This document shows, piece by piece, positions 17,328-26,172 of a stretch of 64,000 bases of DNA (position 1 is the first letter of the stretch; each line of letters begins with the position of its first letter). The position numbers and the translations under genes are program-made. Source of the stretch: UBA4802 sp964509195 (lineage in GTDB: Bacteria; Spirochaetota; UBA4802; UB4802); the NCBI GenBank assembly GCA_964509195.1, contig CAZDWJ010000010.1, positions 1-64,000 on the forward strand, read 5' to 3'. The notes beneath the pieces were generated by a model. That model ran no database searches. It was given only the letters and a program-made list of their open reading frames with translations, and was not told the DNA's origin.

Positions 17328-19232
17328 ATGTCACTCAGATGGTATATAACACAACAAACATTCCCTGCATTACTTAACAGAAATGCCATACAATTTGGCA
17401 CACGGCGTGCACAATGGTGGAAAACGGGGCCAGGCACAACAACTTCAATAACCTATGCTGAATTGGGAATTATAGTAAAGCAGCTGGCAGCTGGCCTTAT
17501 GAGTCTTGGTATAGAAAAGGGTGACCGTGTTGCCATTGCGTCACATACTGCACCACAATGGTTATGGTCAGATTATGCAATATTGTGTGCTGGTGGTGTA
17601 ACAGTGTGCATATACCCAACGCTTTCAGCAAAAGAAATGAGTTTTATTATAAATGATTCCGGTTCAAAGATTATGTTTGCCCAGGATGAGGAAATTTTGT
17701 CACGGGCTTTAGGTAGCATCAGTGAAATGCCAACACTTGAAAAAATAATCATAATGAAAGATGAGTATAACGTAAATGATTCACGTATTCTTACACTCAC
17801 ACAGGTAAAGGAGTTAGGGGTTAAACTGTTGGCTGAAGATAAACTTGCCTATGAACGGTGATGGCGTTCGGTGGATATTCTTGATCCCATGACCATTGTG
17901 TATACATCAGGAACTACTGGCAGACAGAAAGGTGCAGTCCATACCCACTTCAGTATTAATGCGGCATGTTGCAGGGATTTGCGTATTGTCCCCGAATACC
18001 GTGAAGATGATGTGCTGCTTTCATTTTTGCCACTTGCACATACATATGAACGTGAGTGCGGCCATGGTACGGCTATGATGGCAGCAGCCACCATTGCCTA
18101 TTCATCACCCATGACGCTGGTTGAAGATTTGCAAATATTCAGACCAACAGTGTTTATGTCGGTTCCACGAATTTACGAACGAATCTTTATGGCGATGCGT
18201 GATATGGCAGCAAAATCACCGGTAAAAAAGAAGATATTTGATTTTGCAATCAAGACAGGTTTGGAACTGACAGATGCACGTGCAGATGAAAATGGATTTA
18301 TTGATATGTCAGAAGGTATTGACTTTACTCAAGGTGTAAGCAAATGGCTGGCATTTAAATACAGACTGGTTGATAAGTTAGTATTCAGCAAGGTACGGGA
18401 AAAATTAGGTGGAAGATTCAGATTTGCGTTTTCAGCGGCAGGCAGTTTGCCAGCTGATTTGTGCAAAGTGTTTATGGCAATGGGTATAAGAATCTACGAA
18501 GGGTATGGTGCTACTGAAACCTGTAACACGGTTAATCTTAATCTGCCACATAAGGTGTTGCCGGGATATGTTGGGCCAGTGTGTAATGGTGTGGAAGGAC
18601 GCATAGCAAGCGATGGTGAATGGCAGGTGCGTGGTGATAATATATTCCTGAATTACTGGAATAATCCTGAAGCAACAAAAGAGGCATTTACCCAAGATGG
18701 TTTCTATAAAACTGGGGATATAGTGCAGATGGGACCTGATGGATATATAAAGATTGTGGACAGAAAAAAAGGAATAATGGTCCTTGATACAGGAAAAAAT
18801 GTTCCTGCTGCTAAAATTGAAAGCTTATTTTCAGTTTCACGCTATGTTGATATTGTGTTCCCTATAGCGGATGATAAACCGTTTGTTGGTGCGCTGGTTG
18901 TCCCAAAATTTGATGTGTTTATTGAAATGTTTGATAAAGAGAGTATCCCTTACGACAAATCAAAACTAATATTCTTTGGCGAAGGTGCGGCCAGGATGTG
19001 TGTTGGTGTTGGAGAGGATTTTATCCAGAATGAAAAGCTGAAAAAATTGGTCGATGAGGATATTCAACTGGCAAACAGGGAACTTGAAGAGTATGAAAGG
19101 GTAAAGAAGTATGTTATAATAAACAGGAAGTTTACCGAAGCAACCGGAGAAATGACACCAACTCTCAAAGTAAAGCGCAATATAATTATGAAAAACTTTA
19201 AAAAGGAGATTAATGAACTTTTCAAGAAGTAA
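17328..19232 (+). pseudogene. Long-chain acyl-CoA synthetase, interrupted by in-frame TGA
   Basis: An AMP-forming FadD/Faa-type acyl-CoA synthetase of about 634 codons. Translation would start at ATG 17328 after GGGAGG and proceed to AYER, then meets TGA at 17859-17861. The same frame continues WRSVDILDPMTIVYTSGTTG, with the ATP-binding motif YTSGTTGRQKG, LSFLPLAHTYER, EGYGATET, and TGD...VDRKKG, to a normal end at 19232. No frameshift is involved. So either the gene is freshly inactivated, or the base is a sequencing error, or translation restarts at GTG 17871. As a working enzyme it would activate fatty acids for lipid synthesis or oxidation. Confidence 0.88.
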
Positions 19233-19286
19233 TTGAAATTTACTATTTATTCCTAAATGCACAATTATGACCAAAATATAAAATAG

Positions 19287-19323
19287 CATACACTTCCGCT
19301 GCTGGAGGCAGCCGAAGTGTATG
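19287..19323 (+). terminator. Intrinsic terminator after the acyl-CoA synthetase
   Basis: A 10-bp stem, one C-C mismatch, then a 5-bp stem with a short loop, followed by TTTCATT. Located 55 bp past the stop codon. Confidence 0.75.
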
Positions 19324-19429
19324 TTTCATTATTCATAAAATAGTTTGTGGGAATAATTAGTAATTAAAATTATAAATAGATGCTCTAGTCCCCCTACATT
19401 TAGTGCAGGGATTATACAAATATTGAATA

Positions 19430-20539
19430 TTAATTAATACTCTTTCTCCCATACCAGTGAACTGATATGTACGCAGTGATTGGTATGCATATAAACATAC
19501 CGATGCTGCCAATGATTGACTTAACTATCTCACTTAAAATGGGATTGTAGTTAAATATCATCCACACGGGCATGCCTGGTTGCATTCTCATTGAGATGAG
19601 CAAAATTAATGACAGTGAGCTTCCAACATAGGCCAGTATCAACGTATTAACCATAGATCCTAATATGTCAGTCCCTATATTCAGCACAGACTTAAATGCG
19701 TCTTTATGAGATAAATCTGGATTTGCATTGTAGATTTCAGCAGTTGCTGATGCTATTGAAATACATACGTCCATAAGAGCACCTAATGCAGCAATGATAA
19801 TACTTGCCAGTGCCAGACCACGTATATCAATCGTTACATCGGCAACATAAAATACAGTGAGCATTTCATTGGTCACAAATCCAGAAAGATGCATTATATT
19901 GCCTATGATGAATGCAAGAATAGCAGCAATGATAATTCCGCATGATGCGCCTAATATTGCAGCAAATGTCTTTTTCTTAAATCCTGCTATTACGGGCAAT
20001 GTTATCACGGTGGATATGATGGCAATAACTATCGCCAAAGGTAACGGTGGATATCCTTTTAATGTTAATGGTATTAATACAAAGAAAAGTAGAAGTATGG
20101 TAATTATCAAAGCCATTAATGATAAAAAGCCTTTAGCTTTACCAATAATGATAACAGATAATATCAACAATACTGTGAGAATGATAATCATTGGTGTATT
20201 ATCTATATCATACAAAGAAATATATTCAGTAGTGTTTTCTACTCCAGTTTGGGATATGCCAATGAAAACAACATCTCCTGATTTATAGAACATGTCCTTG
20301 GGAAGATCGTGTTCTCCGCTGAATGTGGCTACTTTTGTTTGGCCTTTTAACTGACCATCAAGAACTTCTAGGTGAATTTTTGTTTCATATAATGGATAGT
20401 AATCATCCCCCGCTATGCGGATTTTTTCAATCTTTGTAATTTTTGCACGTGTAAATATTCTTTGATCTTCATATGAGGTTTTGGCCATTAAAGGTATTGT
20501 AATAGATACTATCAATAAAATAAAAAATATTTTTTTCAT
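19430..20539 (-). CDS. YibE/F family membrane protein
   Basis: A 369-residue protein. An N-terminal signal peptide (residues 1-19, ending LMAK) is followed by a periplasmic beta-rich domain of about 100 residues. After that come seven to eight transmembrane helices with the conserved YibE/F segment DIRGLALASIIIAALGALMDVCISIASATAEI. The family occurs in many bacteria as putative transporters or channels of unknown substrate. It is monocistronic, with the ATG immediately preceded by one of the iterated motif sites (20540-20549). No clear Shine-Dalgarno was found. Confidence 0.88.
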   Translation of the reverse strand: MKKIFFILLIVSITIPLMAKTSYEDQRIFTRAKITKIEKIRIAGDDYYPLYETKIHLEVLDGQLKGQTKVATFSGEHDLPKDMFYKSGDVVFIGISQTGVENTTEYISLYDIDNTPMIIILTVLLILSVIIIGKAKGFLSLMALIITILLLFFVLIPLTLKGYPPLPLAIVIAIISTVITLPVIAGFKKKTFAAILGASCGIIIAAILAFIIGNIMHLSGFVTNEMLTVFYVADVTIDIRGLALASIIIAALGALMDVCISIASATAEIYNANPDLSHKDAFKSVLNIGTDILGSMVNTLILAYVGSSLSLILLISMRMQPGMPVWMIFNYNPILSEIVKSIIGSIGMFICIPITAYISVHWYGRKSIN

Positions 20540-20751
20540 GCGATAGTTCCTTCAAAATAGTCTAATGTGATAATGTACATATGCGTTGTATAATGGTTAG
20601 AATTGTCAAGCTACGAAAACATATGGACATAATTAAATTCTGGGTTCATGATTACAATTAACATTAAAAATGGTTTAATCTTAAATGGTGATGTGTCCAC
20701 AAGGTAACATTATATAAATGAATTATGGAAATTGTTGTATTGATTGAAATG

Positions 20752-20779
20752 TTGACTTTGCTTATATTATCTATATAAT
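20752..20779 (+). promoter_or_regulatory. Sigma-70-type promoter
   Basis: TTGACT (20752-20757), 16-base spacer, TATAAT (20774-20779). The start would be near 20786, about 195 bases upstream of the nitroreductase ATG, with the 11-bp inverted repeat right at the transcript start. Confidence 0.6.
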
Positions 20780-20783
20780 GAAA

Positions 20784-20837
20784 GCAATAGCATGATTATT
20801 ATTATGAAGCATTTGAATATAAATGGCATGCTATTGC
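20784..20837. repeat. 11-bp perfect inverted repeat
   Basis: GCAATAGCATG at 20784-20794 and CATGCTATTGC at 20827-20837 are exact reverse complements, separated by 32 bases, directly downstream of a good -10 box. It could be an operator pair or a transcript leader stem. Confidence 0.6.
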
Positions 20838-20981
20838 ACGAGAGGTAGATAATCGTAAAATGTGCAGGATTTTAATGCTGTTGATTACAATGACTATACA
20901 GGTGAAAACAATGTAAAAAATATTCACCAAGCCTTCTTGAGAAACACAAACGTTTAAAATCACTATTCATTGAGGTGTTTC

Positions 20982-21584
20982 ATGCATAAAGATACGATAG
21001 AACTTTTTAAACCAGTATTTGATGGAAAGATGTCAGTGGAGCGTGCGCTTCAACTGCGGCGTTCGGTTAGAAATTTTGCTGATACTGCTGTTTCTTTAAA
21101 AGAGCTATCGCAACTGTTATGGGCTGCCAATGGGTTGTCACAAGGTAATTATCGTACTGCACCATCAGCGGGCGCTACCTATCCTTTAAACTGCTATGCG
21201 GTCGTTGGCAGTGTAGAAAATTTAGAAAAAGGTGTGTATCAGTATATAGTAAAGAATCATGCATTAAAACGAGTATTACCGTATGATTTGCGCAGCGTTT
21301 TGTGTAGTGCAGCATTGCATCAAATGTTTATCAAGCAGGCGCCGGTGGTAATTGTAATAACTGCTGTGTATGAGAGGACAACCGGTCATTATGGCCAGCG
21401 AGGTATAAGGTATGTGCATATGGAAGCTGGGCATGTTGGCCAGAATATAAGCCTTCAGGCTGTTTCACTGGGTTTTGGTACTGTGATGGTTGGTGCCTTC
21501 CATGATGATAAGGTTAAGGAGGTGCTTTCGCTGCATAGAAACGAAGAGCCTCTTTATATCATCCCTGTTGGCAGGTCATCATAA
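20982..21584 (+). CDS. Nitroreductase-family protein, SagB/ThcOx type
   Basis: A 200-residue flavin-dependent nitroreductase fold protein. ATG 20982 is chosen because GAGGTG lies at good spacing; the frame opens slightly earlier at a TTG. Motifs typical of the SagB-type dehydrogenase set are RRSVRNFAD, LLWAANGLS, RTAPSAGATYPL and MEAGHVGQNISLQAVSLGFGTV. In peptide clusters such enzymes oxidise azolines, but no cyclodehydratase or precursor is nearby, and stand-alone members are common. It is a probable FMN redox enzyme of unknown substrate. An inverted repeat that spans its stop codon may end the transcript. Confidence 0.88.
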   Translation: MHKDTIELFKPVFDGKMSVERALQLRRSVRNFADTAVSLKELSQLLWAANGLSQGNYRTAPSAGATYPLNCYAVVGSVENLEKGVYQYIVKNHALKRVLPYDLRSVLCSAALHQMFIKQAPVVIVITAVYERTTGHYGQRGIRYVHMEAGHVGQNISLQAVSLGFGTVMVGAFHDDKVKEVLSLHRNEEPLYIIPVGRSS

Positions 21585-21590
21585 AGAGGC
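21548..21590 (+). terminator. Possible terminator stem overlapping the nitroreductase stop
   Basis: GCCTCTTTAT (21548-21557) and ATAAAGAGGC (21581-21590) form a perfect 10-bp inverted repeat around the stop codon with a 23-base loop. No T-run follows, so the role is uncertain. Confidence 0.35.
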
Positions 21591-21608
21591 AGATTTGCTA
21601 CGTGGGTT

Positions 21609-21806
21609 TTATTTATTTGTGTCAATTTTTAGTGGAACATAGAATGGGCAAAAACTCACTGCACTTGTTAAAAGGAAAACAACTGCAAGAATTCCCAGAA
21701 TTATAGCTGCGGTACCTGTAATCTGCCCTGTAAAATACAGTATGATAATAGCTATGGCAATAATTGTTCGTACAAGCCTGTCAAGTGTTCCCATATTCTT
21801 TTTCAT
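21609..21806 (-). CDS. DUF2892 small inner-membrane protein
   Basis: A 65-residue protein with the typical DUF2892 layout: a short N-terminal MGTLDRLVRTIIAI segment, two transmembrane helices, and a C-terminal CPFYVPL cysteine segment. It has AGAGGA before ATG 21806. The same module forms the membrane part of the rhodanese YgaP, but here it is free-standing. Function is not known; a link with sulphur or thiol chemistry is only suggested by the family. Confidence 0.85.
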   Translation of the reverse strand: MKKNMGTLDRLVRTIIAIAIIILYFTGQITGTAAIILGILAVVFLLTSAVSFCPFYVPLKIDTNK

Positions 21807-21870
21807 TATAATCCTCCTCTGGTGTTTTAGTATATAAAAATATAATAAAATACTATTGCATCGTCAAGTT

Positions 21871-21990
21871 GTTAGGATTATTTTTACACAAGCTTTAAAG
21901 AATGAAATATTAGCTGCGGCATACAGGTGGATGTATCCTGGAAAAAAATTTGATGATGATGTTACTCTTATTATTGTTGAGATAGTATAA
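21871..21990 (+). pseudogene. Eroded C-terminal tail of a SpoIIE/RsbU-type phosphatase
   Basis: One frame reads TQALKNEILAAAYRWMYPGK, then KFDDDVTLIIVEIV and TAA at 21988-21990. The FDDDVTLIIVEI end is the last strand of the PP2C-like SpoIIE phosphatase domain (normally DDxTLxVVKI). Nothing upstream could supply the remaining 200 or so residues because the DUF2892 gene follows on the other strand. It is read as a gene remnant left by deletion. Confidence 0.6.
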
Positions 21991-21996
21991 GGAATA

Positions 21997-22854
21997 TTAT
22001 ACTATCTCTGTGCCAATACCTGCATCAGTAAAGATTTCCAGTAACACCGCATGTTCAACCCTACCATCAATGATATGGGTTTTCTTCACTCCTTCTTTTA
22101 ATGCACTCAGACAACAGTTAACCTTTGGTATCATTCCACCGGTAATCGTATTACTTACAATAAGATTATTTACTTCTTCTTTATTCAATGTGGAAACAAG
22201 TGTATTATCAATCTTGATTCCTTCGACATCGGTTAGTAGTATTAATTTTTCTGCTTTCAATGCTTCAGCAAGTTTCCCTGCTGCAATATCGGCATTGATG
22301 TTGTAGGTTACTCCATTTTCATCGCACCCAATAGGTGCAATGACAGGGATAAATTTTTCTTTATCCAGTGTTTCAATTATTAATGGATTGACCTGCTTTA
22401 TGGTGCCTACCTGGCCAATATCCATCTTTTCACCATTAATGTCATGGTAGATCTTCTCAGCAATAAAAAGATTTCCATCTTTTCCTGATAATCCCACCGC
22501 CTTTCCGCCAGCAAGGTTAATATAATTAACTATCTCCTTATTGACTTTTCCCACAAGTACCATTTCAACAATTTCCATAGTGGGAGCATCCGTTACCCGC
22601 ATGCCGCCAACAAAAGAGCTTTCAACACCTACCTGTTTTAGCAGTGTATTAATCTGAGGGCCGCCACCATGCACTATCACCGGATTAATGCCAACGTACT
22701 TTAACAGCACCATATCCTGAGCAAATGAACGCTTACCTTCATCAGTTTCCATGGCGTGACCGCCGTATTTTATTACAATGGTTTTGCCATAAAATTCTTT
22801 TATGTATGGAAATGATTCAATCAGTGTATTTACTTTTTCTATGTACCGTTTCAT
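21997..22854 (-). CDS. argB: Acetylglutamate kinase
   Basis: A 285-residue ArgB, the second step of arginine biosynthesis (phosphorylates N-acetylglutamate). Landmarks are VIKYGGHAM near the N-terminus, VIVHGGGPQIN, the IAPIGCDENGVTYNINADIAAGKLAEAL block and LLTDVEGI. The C-terminal TGGMIPKVNCC with IIDGRVEHAVLLEIFTD follows. The N-terminal helix (KVNTLIESFPYIKEF) suggests the hexameric, arginine-inhibited type. Its ATG overlaps the upstream UDP-sugar pyrophosphorylase stop as ATGA. No other arg genes are in the window. Confidence 0.96.
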   Translation of the reverse strand: MKRYIEKVNTLIESFPYIKEFYGKTIVIKYGGHAMETDEGKRSFAQDMVLLKYVGINPVIVHGGGPQINTLLKQVGVESSFVGGMRVTDAPTMEIVEMVLVGKVNKEIVNYINLAGGKAVGLSGKDGNLFIAEKIYHDINGEKMDIGQVGTIKQVNPLIIETLDKEKFIPVIAPIGCDENGVTYNINADIAAGKLAEALKAEKLILLTDVEGIKIDNTLVSTLNKEEVNNLIVSNTITGGMIPKVNCCLSALKEGVKKTHIIDGRVEHAVLLEIFTDAGIGTEIV

Positions 22855-24227
22855 GTAATGTAAACCTCTTTTTGTTGTGGTAATGTCAATGTGTCTGGTA
22901 TATCATCTGGTTCAACTGCAAATAAAGGAGAGATTTCAACTTTTTCAACAACTTCTGGAATAAAAATATTTTTTTTGCGCAACCACATCTTATGTAAATT
23001 GATCATCAATTCCTGCGCAGTCTCAACTGAGTCAATGCCTGTTTTGTTTTTTACGGGTGCAAATTCTTCTTCACGTATTGTTTCAAGAATAAAATTGCGT
23101 TGGGTTAACGGAAGTGCATCAAAGACAAATTTTTCAAACTTAAAACCAGTAATATTTTTTTTACCATCTTTTGTATATTGTGGTATGGACTTTTTTGCCA
23201 CATGATACGGCAGCGTTATTTTACCTTTTGTTATTGATTCAATGAAACGTGTATTAAAAAGATGTATTGCAATACTTCCTGCAATGTATCTCAGATTACC
23301 ATGATCATCTTTTTGGTATTGCTTTTCAAGTGGCAAATCAGAATACTCAACAACACCAATCCTTCCATTAGAGAACTTCACAAACACGCCTATTTTTTCT
23401 TCGGGGTAGGCTTTTTTCAACGCTTTACTCGAGATTTCAGCATTGTTTAATATGTGAAAACCTATAAACACTGGATCTATTATGCGTACCAGGGGATTGT
23501 CTACCTGAAAATATGAAAGCACTTCAATTCCTTCAGCTAGTAGTGTATCAAGCGTACCGGACTGGCATAACGCTGTTAAACTTCCACCATGGCCATCAGG
23601 ATTCTTAAAAATAGAATAGGGTGTTTCAAGAATTAGTTTGCCGTTTTCGTCAAGGGATGGAATCATGTTTTGTTTAAATATAAAAACTTTATCTTTATTA
23701 AGATTAAAAAAATTATTTTTTTCAAAATACGCAACCGTTTCTTCATGATTTGCTTCTGATGTCATGATGCACCAGGGGATATCAACACCAAACTTATTTT
23801 CATATGCTTTTATTTTTTCAGCGTGAATTTGAAATAATGTTTTATTACTTACAGGCCCTATAGGAAAAATTCCTTTTGGGCCATCAAACCCTAAACGGCT
23901 TCCCTGGCCTCCAGCCACTACAAACGCCGCAACCTTGCCAGCTTTTATCGTATCAATCCCAATCTGTCTAGCTTTTTGAAATATTTTTTGTTCGTTATTA
24001 GTGCAAGGTAAAGGCGTAAATGGAGCAGGTTCAAAATCCATTGGTATTACATGTGAGCTGGTAAGTGCATACAATTCCTTTATCTCTTCAAAATTTATAA
24101 GCGATAGCTCATGTAAAAGATGCCTTTTCTGGTCATCAGTCAAGGTATCCCAGAAGGTAAATACATGCTCGTTACCGGATTGATACACTTTTCCAATAAC
24201 ATCATTGTAACCATCAAAAAGGATCAT
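22851..24227 (-). CDS. UDP-sugar pyrophosphorylase (UAP1/UDPGP family)
   Basis: A 458-residue eukaryote-like uridylyltransferase that makes UDP-N-acetylhexosamine or UDP-glucose from UTP and the sugar 1-phosphate. The nucleotide-binding loop VVAGGQGSRLGFDGPKG begins near residue 103; WCIMTSEANHEET, PDGHGGSLTAL and QVDNPLVRIIDP follow in the family order. The last 40 residues are the usual C-terminal extension. Its stop overlaps argB (ATGA), so the two are translationally coupled although the pathways differ. UDP-GlcNAc synthesis for the envelope is the likely role; sugar specificity is not certain. Confidence 0.9.
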   Translation of the reverse strand: MILFDGYNDVIGKVYQSGNEHVFTFWDTLTDDQKRHLLHELSLINFEEIKELYALTSSHVIPMDFEPAPFTPLPCTNNEQKIFQKARQIGIDTIKAGKVAAFVVAGGQGSRLGFDGPKGIFPIGPVSNKTLFQIHAEKIKAYENKFGVDIPWCIMTSEANHEETVAYFEKNNFFNLNKDKVFIFKQNMIPSLDENGKLILETPYSIFKNPDGHGGSLTALCQSGTLDTLLAEGIEVLSYFQVDNPLVRIIDPVFIGFHILNNAEISSKALKKAYPEEKIGVFVKFSNGRIGVVEYSDLPLEKQYQKDDHGNLRYIAGSIAIHLFNTRFIESITKGKITLPYHVAKKSIPQYTKDGKKNITGFKFEKFVFDALPLTQRNFILETIREEEFAPVKNKTGIDSVETAQELMINLHKMWLRKKNIFIPEVVEKVEISPLFAVEPDDIPDTLTLPQQKEVYIT

Positions 24228-24540
24228 GATAGCACCTTCTATTGAAATATATATTTATGCAACATATGAAAACTACTTTCATCCTCTATATTTTGCGTAA
24301 AATGAATGTAAAGTAATTTTTGCATATATACCCAACCTGACATCCTTGAAATTAAAGAAGTTCACTTTATTTTCATAGTAGCAACACATAGCAGTATTTC
24401 TTTAAAAAAGTAACAAAAAAATATTCAATCCTGTTTTATCAGCAAAGGAAGCTATAGAAATTTCCTTGCGTTAAAGTGTAATTGCATTATAAAGCAAAAG
24501 ATTTTACAAGTACCATGGTAAATCCTATAAAAAGTATGGT
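24228..24540. other. Intergenic region, 313 bp
   Basis: AT-rich, no ORF, repeat or RNA gene recognised. It separates the UDP-sugar pyrophosphorylase gene from the truncated outer-membrane protein copy and presumably carries the promoter of the pyrophosphorylase-argB unit. Confidence 0.3.
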
Positions 24541-24873
24541 CTAAATCTTTGAAATTTTCATCATTATTTTTGTAATGTGTTTCAATATATTGTATTGGTA
24601 TCGATAGCCAAAAGCTAATGTCATAGCAACAGAAGAAATGTAATAGGCAAATTGCAAGGATCCATTTATGCCTGTCTCATAAAAATCTTTGATCCTTTTA
24701 CCTGTTGATGAATCTTCTTTTTGGTTTCCCGGGGTGTATAATACGGAAACGTTTGCTAGCACATAAATGTTATAACCTACAGGCAAGGTTACGCTTACAC
24801 CTTTACCGGGATCTGTAACGTGATGTATACTTCCAAATACTTTCATATAGCAAAATATTTGGTAGATACCCAA
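24541..24873 (-). pseudogene. Truncated duplicate of the adjacent outer-membrane protein
   Basis: About 110 codons similar to the C-terminal half of the next gene upstream: IYQIFCYMKVFG matches NYQIIRYVKVFCG, VSVTLPVGYNIYVLANVSVLYTPGN matches the GMTLPVMGNFYFLGNASGLYLWGN block, and AYYISSVAMTLAFGYRYQ matches AYYLASFGITTSIGYRYQ. The frame opens only with a TTG without ribosome site, lacks the signal peptide and N-terminal half, and diverges at its end. It is read as a tandem duplicate truncated at both ends. Confidence 0.75.
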
Positions 24874-24890
24874 TTAGGTTTGATGGCTTT

Positions 24891-25586
24891 CTATTCCCAA
24901 TGAAATGATTTCACAATTTGTAAAGTTACCCCCTTGAAGGTATGTACATCTTCTTTACCAGAAGGATCATTGGTATCATATTTTGATTTCATGAACTGAT
25001 ATCTATATCCAATGGAAGTGGTTATTCCAAATGATGCCAGGTAGTAGGCTAATTGTGCAGAAAGGTTATATCCATATTCAATAAAATCCTTGTTACTATT
25101 ATTGTCCTTGTGATTACCCCATAAATATAAACCTGATGCATTTCCTAAAAAATAAAAGTTACCCATTACTGGAAGTGTCATTCCAATACCTCCCCCAGGG
25201 CCAGCACCATGGTGACGTCCACCTTCAAAGGTAAAACCTAAGTATTTTGCACCACAGAAAACCTTTACATAGCGAATTATTTGATAATTTAATGCAAGAT
25301 CAACATCATACCGTTTGACATCTGTTGTTCCGTCATTTTCATTTGCCATTTCATATGGGGACGGGGTCAACAATGCTACCAGTGTAGTACTCCAGGATTG
25401 GGCATACTGGTATGAAACAGAAGGACCAATATAAAAAACAGAATCCATTTTACGGGTTGAACCATCAGGAATTTCCATCTTCCAGTCAGCATACCATGCT
25501 GATATGCCAATGCCAAGATCTGAAGCCAACAAAGATGAAGAAACGAGAAGTATAAGAATCAAAATAAAACTTTTAAAAATTTTCAT
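24891..25586 (-). CDS. Outer-membrane beta-barrel protein
   Basis: A 231-residue exported protein with GGAGG directly before ATG 25586 and a signal peptide cut after LLASD (about residue 22). The mature part consists of alternating aromatic strands with turns (WYADWKMEIPDG, YQYAQSWSTTLVALLTP, YGYNLSAQLAYYLASF, GYRYQFMKSKYD) and ends in VKSFHWE. This is typical of an eight- to ten-stranded barrel of the OmpA/OmpW-like or TP0126-like size class. A truncated second copy follows. Function unknown; a small porin or adhesin is plausible. Confidence 0.75.
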   Translation of the reverse strand: MKIFKSFILILILLVSSSLLASDLGIGISAWYADWKMEIPDGSTRKMDSVFYIGPSVSYQYAQSWSTTLVALLTPSPYEMANENDGTTDVKRYDVDLALNYQIIRYVKVFCGAKYLGFTFEGGRHHGAGPGGGIGMTLPVMGNFYFLGNASGLYLWGNHKDNNSNKDFIEYGYNLSAQLAYYLASFGITTSIGYRYQFMKSKYDTNDPSGKEDVHTFKGVTLQIVKSFHWE

Positions 25587-25729
25587 TATTTTCCTCCATG
25601 TATATTCTGTATTAGGCGCCTTTAAAAAAATAGCATAAGCGGCGATTTGTATACCTAACGCTATTAGTACGACTACTATTTGTCTGAAAATTATAATATG
25701 ATAGGGCAGATTAATCTACTTGTCAACGC

Positions 25730-26060
25730 AATTTCATCTTCTTTTTATGCTCATACATTTTCTGGTCAGCAGAAGAGAGTATAGTTTCAATATCAAACTC
25801 TGTTAAAGGAGCTATCTCACTTATTCCTTAGGCCATTGAAAGCAAACTATGGATTGATGATATTTCATTGTTAAGGCGGGCTACAACCTTCTGTGCGTAT
25901 TCTTCGTTACAATCAATGAATAATAGAATATCCAACAGATAGTAAGGTTTGTATAAATAAATTATAGTTGTTAATGCTGCCAACATCAAGTGCATCTTTT
26001 ATATTGCCATAATTAAACGAACAAGGATAAAATATTTCTTTAAAATAGTGCCCTGTTCAT
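25730..26060 (-). pseudogene. Degenerate GGDEF (diguanylate cyclase) gene remnant
   Basis: On the minus strand one frame reads DILLFIDCNEEYAQKVVARL, then NNEISSIHSLLSMA, a TAA (near 25832), GISEIAPLTEFDIETILSSA and DQKMYEHKKKMK. This is the GGDEF C-terminal half (helix, S-x-G strand, then the A-D-x-x-M-Y-x-x-K helix). Upstream the homology changes frame and the GGDEF active loop is not recognisable. No start or ribosome site remains, so the gene has decayed by at least one stop and a frameshift. Confidence 0.65.
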
Positions 26061-26172
26061 TTATAGAAGAAAGAAGTTTTCTGCCTATTTATGTACCCAC
26101 AAGGGAACATCCTGAAAAATTAGTTTTTTAGAAGTTCCCTTAAAATTTTTTCTATAGTGCTTTATATTATTT

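Larger units (their letters stand above)
20550..20981. other. Intergenic region with a promoter, inverted repeat and possible coding remnant
   Basis: Contains the sigma-70 promoter at 20752-20779 and an 11-bp inverted repeat (20784-20794 / 20827-20837). Two short frames that look coding-like follow one another with a frameshift: DYYYEAFEYKWHAIAREVDN, then NAVDYNDYTGENNVKNIHQA. They end at the TAA at about 20956. This could be the eroded tail of a lost gene. No RNA gene was recognised. Confidence 0.4.

Noticed and set aside
20982..21584. Azoline-peptide (RiPP) cluster around the SagB-like nitroreductase
   Set aside because: No cyclodehydratase, docking protein or precursor peptide is adjacent.
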